Shown here: in pieces, positions 58,843 through 64,000 of the stretch
Numbering within the stretch: the first letter of the stretch is position 1
Layout: each line of letters opens with the position of its first letter
Source of the DNA: an uncultured Streptococcus sp.
GTDB lineage: Bacteria > Bacillota > Bacilli > Lactobacillales > Streptococcaceae
Length of the DNA: 64,000 bases
Direction: 5' to 3'
Assembly (NCBI GenBank): GCA_934229725.1
Contig: CAKQDX010000003.1
Coordinates: forward strand, 1-64,000
Program-made: the position numbers and the translations under genes
The notes under the pieces: generated by a model
Told to the model about the DNA's origin: nothing
Database searches by the model: none
Seen by the model: the letters and a program-made list of their open reading frames with translations, nothing else

Positions 58843-61239
58843 TTAAGTAAAATTCTGAGGTTCGTGATCAATAATCAGACGCAGGTCCTTATTTTCAGGT
58901 TCCTGGGTCATATCAAGGACCCCATTAAGCGTCTCTTCCAAGTTATCTTCAAAACGGTATTTGATAATAATCTGATAATGATAAAGGTTATGTGTTCGAG
59001 CAATAGGCTTAGGCGTTGGTCCCAGAAAAGTCACCTTGTCCGACAAGTGCTCTTTCAAATAAGCCATAACCTCATAGCTCTTGCGGACTACAAACTCTTC
59101 ATCCTTGTGAGAAAGCGTGATTCCTACCGTATAGAAATAGGGCGGATAGGCCAGCTGGTGGCGAATCCCCATCTCATAGGCATAAAAACCTTCATAATCC
59201 TGTTGCTGGGCAAACCGAATGGCATAATGGCTAGGATTATAGGTCTGAATAATAACCTCTCCTTCCTTGTCCGCACGACCGGCACGACCAGCCACCTGAG
59301 TCAAGAGTTGGAAGGTACGCTCAGCCGAACGAAAATCCGGTAAATTCAAGGACGTATCCGCATTCAAGACCCCTACCAAGGTAACATTTGGAAAATCCAA
59401 TCCCTTGGCAATCATTTGGGTCCCAAGCAAAATGTCAGCCTTGCCACTTCCAAAAGCCTCCAAGAGTTTCTCGTGAGCCCCTTTCTTACGTGTCGTATCA
59501 ACATCCATCCGAATCACCCTGGCTTCAGGCAAGAGTTCTGTCAACTGGTCATAAGCTTTCTGTGTTCCTGTACCATAATAGCGAATCTGACGACTCTGAC
59601 AGTTAGGGCAGACGTGTGGTATTGCTTTTTGAAAATCACAATAGTGGCAATTCATGGTCTTGGTATCCATGTGCAAGGTCAATGAAATATCACAGTTGGG
59701 ACAATCATCCACATAGCCACAGTCACGACACATGACAAAAGAGGAATACCCACGACGGTTCAACATTAATACAACTTGTTCCTTACGTGCCAAGCGTTCT
59801 CGGATTTTTTCCAAGAGAGGGGGCGTAAAATCACTCGCCTCTTGTCGGCCTACAAAGTCCTTAAAATCCACCACTTCTACCTGCGGAATTTTAGCTTTAG
59901 GATTGGCCCTTTCCGTCAACTCAAGAAAATGGTAAACCCCTTTCTGAGCCCTCGCTCGTGTCTCAATAGAAGGCGTCGCTGAGCCAAGGACAAGAATAGC
60001 GCTATGACTCTTGGCCCTAAGCAAGGCCACATCTCTAGCATGATAGCGAGGATTGGATTCCTGTTTGTAGGTAGCTTCATGTTCCTCATCGATAATGATA
60101 GCCCCAATATTTTCCAAGGGAGCAAAGATAGCCGAACGTGCCCCTACAACAACTTTGGCTTGACCAGACCTAACCTTACGCCACTCGTCAAATTTTTCAC
60201 CGTCTGACAAGCCTGAATGCATAATGGCTACCAAGTCTCCAAAACGAGAGATGAAACGATTAGTCATTTGGGGTGTCAGGGAAATCTCTGGAACCAAGAC
60301 AATGGCTGTTTTCCCCATGGCCAAGGTTCTCTCAATAAGATGCAGGTAAACCTCAGTCTTACCTGATCCCGTTACTCCTTCCAACAAAAATGGTTTCCCA
60401 CCATGACCAATCTGACCTGTCATGACTTCAACGGCATGAGCCTGTTGCGCATTCAGCTCCAGAAAATCTGTCCTTGCTACCTTTTCAAAGTAGCTGTCTG
60501 CACGACTGACCTCAACCTCAGTGATGACCAAAGCTCCAGCTTCAATGAAAAACTTAACCACATCTCGAGAAAACGATTTATGGAGGTCAGCCAACTTCCC
60601 AGATTCACTTTTTCCTAGCAAGAAGTCCCTTAACTCTAACCGTTTCTTGGCTCGTTGCGAAATGTCCAAAGTCTCTAAAATGCCTCTTTGAACAGAATAA
60701 TGCTTCTCCGTTTTTATATTTTGCTTGTCCTTAGCAATGTAATCAACCGTTACGCGACCAGATTGCACCAGACGAGGAATGGCTTGACCTTGTTCCTCTG
60801 ATAATTGGGAGAAAAGAATGTGGTCTCGCCCCTGAAGAAAAGTGACCCTCTCCTCTTCACTCAGCTTATCAGTCGCCATGATAACTTTGTCATACTGAGA
60901 ATTAAGAAGACCTGGAAGCATAGACTTCAAGATGGAAATCTTATAGGAAAAGACCGTGTGTCGCATTTGGTCAGCCAGGTCCAGCTGATCCTGATTTAGG
61001 ACCGGTTCATAATCCAAAAGCTCCGCAATAGGCTTCAACTCTGGAAGATTGTCTCCACTTTCCTGCTCTTCCAAACCAAGGATATAGCCTTGCAAAAGAC
61101 GATTTCCCTTACCAAAAGGGACATGAACCCGCATACCGATAGCAATTTGACCTTGCATTGATTCGGGCACAAGGTAACTATAAGGCCTGTCCGTCTGCAT
61201 CAGAGGAACATCTACAATTATTTGTGCAACTAAAACCAT
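58843..61239 (-). CDS. priA: Primosomal protein N' (replication restart helicase PriA)
   Basis: A 798-aa 3'-to-5' helicase that reloads the replisome at stalled forks. The N-terminal DNA-binding domain precedes Walker A GVTGSGKTEVY (near residue 290) and the DEEH box. A zinc-binding region with eight cysteines (CRDCGYVDDCPNC, CHYCDF, CPNCQ) splits the helicase domains. GTQMIAKGLDFPNVTLV and QVAGRAGR give the C-terminal helicase motifs. GGAGGAGAT precedes the ATG. It lies downstream of rpoZ with a 142-bp gap. Confidence 0.97.
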   Translation of the reverse strand: MVLVAQIIVDVPLMQTDRPYSYLVPESMQGQIAIGMRVHVPFGKGNRLLQGYILGLEEQESGDNLPELKPIAELLDYEPVLNQDQLDLADQMRHTVFSYKISILKSMLPGLLNSQYDKVIMATDKLSEEERVTFLQGRDHILFSQLSEEQGQAIPRLVQSGRVTVDYIAKDKQNIKTEKHYSVQRGILETLDISQRAKKRLELRDFLLGKSESGKLADLHKSFSRDVVKFFIEAGALVITEVEVSRADSYFEKVARTDFLELNAQQAHAVEVMTGQIGHGGKPFLLEGVTGSGKTEVYLHLIERTLAMGKTAIVLVPEISLTPQMTNRFISRFGDLVAIMHSGLSDGEKFDEWRKVRSGQAKVVVGARSAIFAPLENIGAIIIDEEHEATYKQESNPRYHARDVALLRAKSHSAILVLGSATPSIETRARAQKGVYHFLELTERANPKAKIPQVEVVDFKDFVGRQEASDFTPPLLEKIRERLARKEQVVLMLNRRGYSSFVMCRDCGYVDDCPNCDISLTLHMDTKTMNCHYCDFQKAIPHVCPNCQSRQIRYYGTGTQKAYDQLTELLPEARVIRMDVDTTRKKGAHEKLLEAFGSGKADILLGTQMIAKGLDFPNVTLVGVLNADTSLNLPDFRSAERTFQLLTQVAGRAGRADKEGEVIIQTYNPSHYAIRFAQQQDYEGFYAYEMGIRHQLAYPPYFYTVGITLSHKDEEFVVRKSYEVMAYLKEHLSDKVTFLGPTPKPIARTHNLYHYQIIIKYRFEDNLEETLNGVLDMTQEPENKDLRLIIDHEPQNFT

Positions 61240-61381
61240 ATATCTCCTCCCATCACTGCCTTAAGACCAGTATTTTGTAGTGCTCAGGATCTCCTGAGTT
61301 AGATTATCATCATAAAGAAGGAAGCTGAGACACTATGCCTCAGCTCCCCCTGTCCTCATAAACCAAAGCTAGACTTTGATT
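61240..61381 (-). other. Hairpins between rpoZ and priA
   Basis: GGAAGCTGAG (61320-61329) pairs with CTCAGCTCCC (61339-61348), and CTCAGGA (61283-61289) pairs with TCCTGAG (61292-61298). Neither is followed by a strong T-run on the minus strand. They may reduce but not stop transcription into priA. Confidence 0.5.
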
Positions 61382-61696
61382 TTAGATTTTATCGCCTTCT
61401 TCTTTTTCTTTAGCGATTTGTTCTTTGATTTTACGTTCTTCTTCCTCAGCAGCTAGACGTGCTTGGATAACTTTCAAACGTGCCAATTCACGTTTACCTT
61501 CTGGATCTGGGTGAATTGTGACATTTCCAGATTCAATTTCTTCAAGGGCTTGAAGCGTAGATTTGACAGCTGAAAATTCTTGAGTTGGTTCAGCACCAGC
61601 TGCCAATTCATGAGCACGTTTGGCTTGCAAAATAACCAATGAATATTTTGAAGGAACTTTATCCAAAAGCTTATCAATAGAGGGTTTCAACATCAT
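61382..61696 (-). CDS. rpoZ: RNA polymerase omega subunit
   Basis: A 104-aa small RNA polymerase subunit that helps assembly of the core enzyme. The N-terminal [29 protein letters not shown] is the conserved omega core. The C-terminal part is a charged helix rich in Glu and Lys. Two adjacent ATG codons (61696 and 61693) are possible starts. It follows gmk by 21 bp, the usual pairing. Confidence 0.95.
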   Translation of the reverse strand: MMLKPSIDKLLDKVPSKYSLVILQAKRAHELAAGAEPTQEFSAVKSTLQALEEIESGNVTIHPDPEGKRELARLKVIQARLAAEEEERKIKEQIAKEKEEGDKI

Positions 61697-61717
61697 AATT
61701 CTATACCTATTCCTAAT

Positions 61718-62530
<813 letters not shown>

Positions 62531-62531
62531 A

Positions 62532-62569
62532 AAAAGAGTGAATCCTATTTTCCTAGCACTCACTCTTTT
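62532..62569 (-). terminator. Terminator of ftsY
   Basis: AAAAGAGTGA (62532-62541) pairs with TCACTCTTTT (62560-62569), with A- and T-rich ends on both strands. It lies 12 bp past the ftsY stop. Confidence 0.85.
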
Positions 62570-62580
62570 ATTCTTATCTT

Positions 62581-64000
62581 TTAAACCAAGCCAGTCAAGA
62601 GACCTTGCATAAATTCTTCCGAATGGAATTCACCAATATCATCAATTTTTTCACCAAAACCAATCAATTTTACTGGGATATCCAATTCTTGGCGAATGGC
62701 TAGAACTACCCCACCCTTGGCACTACCGTCCAACTTAGTCAAGATAAGACCAGTCAAGGGTGTGATTTTTGAAAATTCCTTAGCCTGACTAAGCGCATTT
62801 TGACCTGTTGAAGCATCCAAAGCCAAGAGGGTTTCATGAGGAGCTTCTGGGACCACACGTTTGATAATACGGCCAATCTTTTCAAGCTCTGCCATGAGGT
62901 TGTCTTTATTTTGCAAGCGACCTGCCGTGTCAATCATGAGAACATCAACGTCCTCAGCAAGAGCCTTTTCCATACCATCAAAGACTACTGAAGCAGGGTC
63001 AGCCTTCTCAGCACCAGTCACCACTGGCACCTCTACACGACGCCCCCACTCGACCAACTGGGCAACAGCCCCTGCACGGAAGGTATCAGCAGCAACCAGC
63101 ATGACTTTTTTGCCTTCTTGTTTGTATTTGTGTGCCAACTTACCGATAGATGTCGTCTTACCTACACCATTGACCCCAACAAAAAGCATAACAGTCAAGC
63201 CATCCTGGAAGTTAATTTGCTCATTGTAAACATCGTCCTTCTCATAGATATCCACAAGCTTTTCGATAATCAAGCGTTGCAAATCCTCAGTCTTTTTGAC
63301 ATTTTCAAGGCGAGCTTCATAGCGTAAGTCTTCCGTTAATTGTGTCGCAACATTGACCCCAACGTCAGAGAGAATTAGCATTTCTTCCAATTCTTCGAAA
63401 AATTCTTCATCAACACGACGGAAATTAGCGAAAAATTCATTCAGACGGGCAGCAAAACCAGTACGGGTCTTTTTGAGTGTCCGATCATACTTTTCTTGTT
63501 CTGTTTCTACTTGGAAAGGAGCAACTTCTTCGGGTTTTTCCTCAACTTGACGGGTTTGAACCGCTTCAAAAGTAACTGTCTCACCTTTTTCGGCAGCAGC
63601 AGCTACTTGAGCTTTCTTGGCATAATAGTCAGCCATGACATCAGCAAAATGGTTATCCACAGCAGCTTGACTTTCTTCAGGCTCTTGACCTACTTCTGAC
63701 TCACTAGAAGCAATACTATCCTCAGAAAAATCTTCAACCGTTTCTTCTTCAGATACTTCTTCGCTGTTCACGTCTACAGCGTCAGCCACTTCATCAACAG
63801 ATTCTGTGGATAAAGCTTCTTCTGGATTTTCTGACTGACTTACCTGCTCAGTTTGACTCTCACTAGCTGACTCGCTTGTTGATAAATCTTGATGATCAAG
63901 GAACTCGACTTCTGAGTCAAAGTTTTGCAAGTCTTGATTGTCAAGAGACTCTGTTTCTGAAATGTCATTTGTTAAATCATTGCTGGCAACAGTTTCTGCA
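62581..64000 (-). CDS. ftsY: Signal recognition particle receptor FtsY (5' end outside window)
   Basis: The GTPase that docks the signal recognition particle at the membrane and delivers nascent membrane proteins to SecYEG. The frame stays open to the right edge (about 472 codons seen), so a TTG at 63930 is not taken as the start. The visible N-terminal part, about 150 residues, is very acidic (many Glu, Ser and Asp), as is usual for the FtsY A domain. The NG domain follows, with GVNGVGKTTSIGKLAHKY, MLVAADTFRAGAVAQL, VLMIDTAGRL and LTKLDGSAKGG. The C-terminal residues GFGEKIDDIGEFHSEEFMQGLL are typical. Confidence 0.96.
   Translation of the reverse strand, partial: AETVASNDLTNDISETESLDNQDLQNFDSEVEFLDHQDLSTSESASESQTEQVSQSENPEEALSTESVDEVADAVDVNSEEVSEEETVEDFSEDSIASSESEVGQEPEESQAAVDNHFADVMADYYAKKAQVAAAAEKGETVTFEAVQTRQVEEKPEEVAPFQVETEQEKYDRTLKKTRTGFAARLNEFFANFRRVDEEFFEELEEMLILSDVGVNVATQLTEDLRYEARLENVKKTEDLQRLIIEKLVDIYEKDDVYNEQINFQDGLTVMLFVGVNGVGKTTSIGKLAHKYKQEGKKVMLVAADTFRAGAVAQLVEWGRRVEVPVVTGAEKADPASVVFDGMEKALAEDVDVLMIDTAGRLQNKDNLMAELEKIGRIIKRVVPEAPHETLLALDASTGQNALSQAKEFSKITPLTGLILTKLDGSAKGGVVLAIRQELDIPVKLIGFGEKIDDIGEFHSEEFMQGLLTGLV

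Noticed and set aside
63930..63930. TTG as the start codon of ftsY
   Set aside because: The same frame stays open and acidic to the window edge, so the true start lies outside.

Overview
The window looks like a chromosomal segment of a low-GC Gram-positive coccus, most likely a Streptococcus of the salivarius group (S. salivarius or S. vestibularis). The evidence is: YSIRK-type signal peptides and an LPETG sorting signal, the streptococcal order gmk-rpoZ-priA-fmt-rsmB-stp-stk followed by liaFSR, a fused gshAB gene, a pulA-glgBCDA-glgP glycogen cluster with a CcpA-like cre site, and an ISL3-family transposase remnant. The species is inferred from gene content, not from a database comparison. 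Most genes lie on the minus strand.

Region 1 (1-20 kb) holds surface adhesins. A YSIRK adhesin with Ig-like repeats runs off the left edge. A decayed ISL3 transposase separates it from one giant gene of 5,089 codons (4076-19345). This encodes a wall-anchored fibre with 17 pilin-type isopeptide domains and 11 antigen I/II-type domains, ending in Pro-Pro-Thr repeats and LPETG. It has a clear promoter with a possible operator.

Region 2 (20-34.5 kb) is mixed. It has an uncharacterised membrane protein, and an ABC-F ATPase whose leader looks like a transcription attenuator. A heterodimeric ABC exporter follows, with an unusually long (~735 nt) leader built around three ~165-bp tandem repeats. Then come gshAB (glutathione synthesis), two overlapping genes for single-pass membrane proteins of unknown function, a GNAT acetyltransferase, and an AbiEi/AbiEii type IV toxin-antitoxin (phage defence) pair with a matching inverted repeat over its promoter.

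Region 3 (34.6-45.6 kb) is the glycogen cluster. GlgC and GlgD make ADP-glucose, GlgA polymerises it, GlgB branches it, and GlgP and PulA degrade and debranch it. A consensus promoter with a cre site precedes glgB. Two perfect palindromes lie between glgA and glgP.

Region 4 (45.8-64 kb) is core: ftsK, a ferredoxin-NADP reductase, trmD, rimM, tRNA-Glu and tRNA-Gln, the LiaFSR cell-envelope stress system, the Stk/Stp kinase-phosphatase pair, rsmB, fmt, priA, rpoZ, gmk, and ftsY, whose start lies beyond the right edge.

No CRISPR array, prophage, rRNA operon or intact transposon was seen. The less ordinary material is the giant adhesin, the ABC-F attenuator, the repeat-bearing exporter leader with a possible degenerate relative near 53.8 kb, and the AbiE module.
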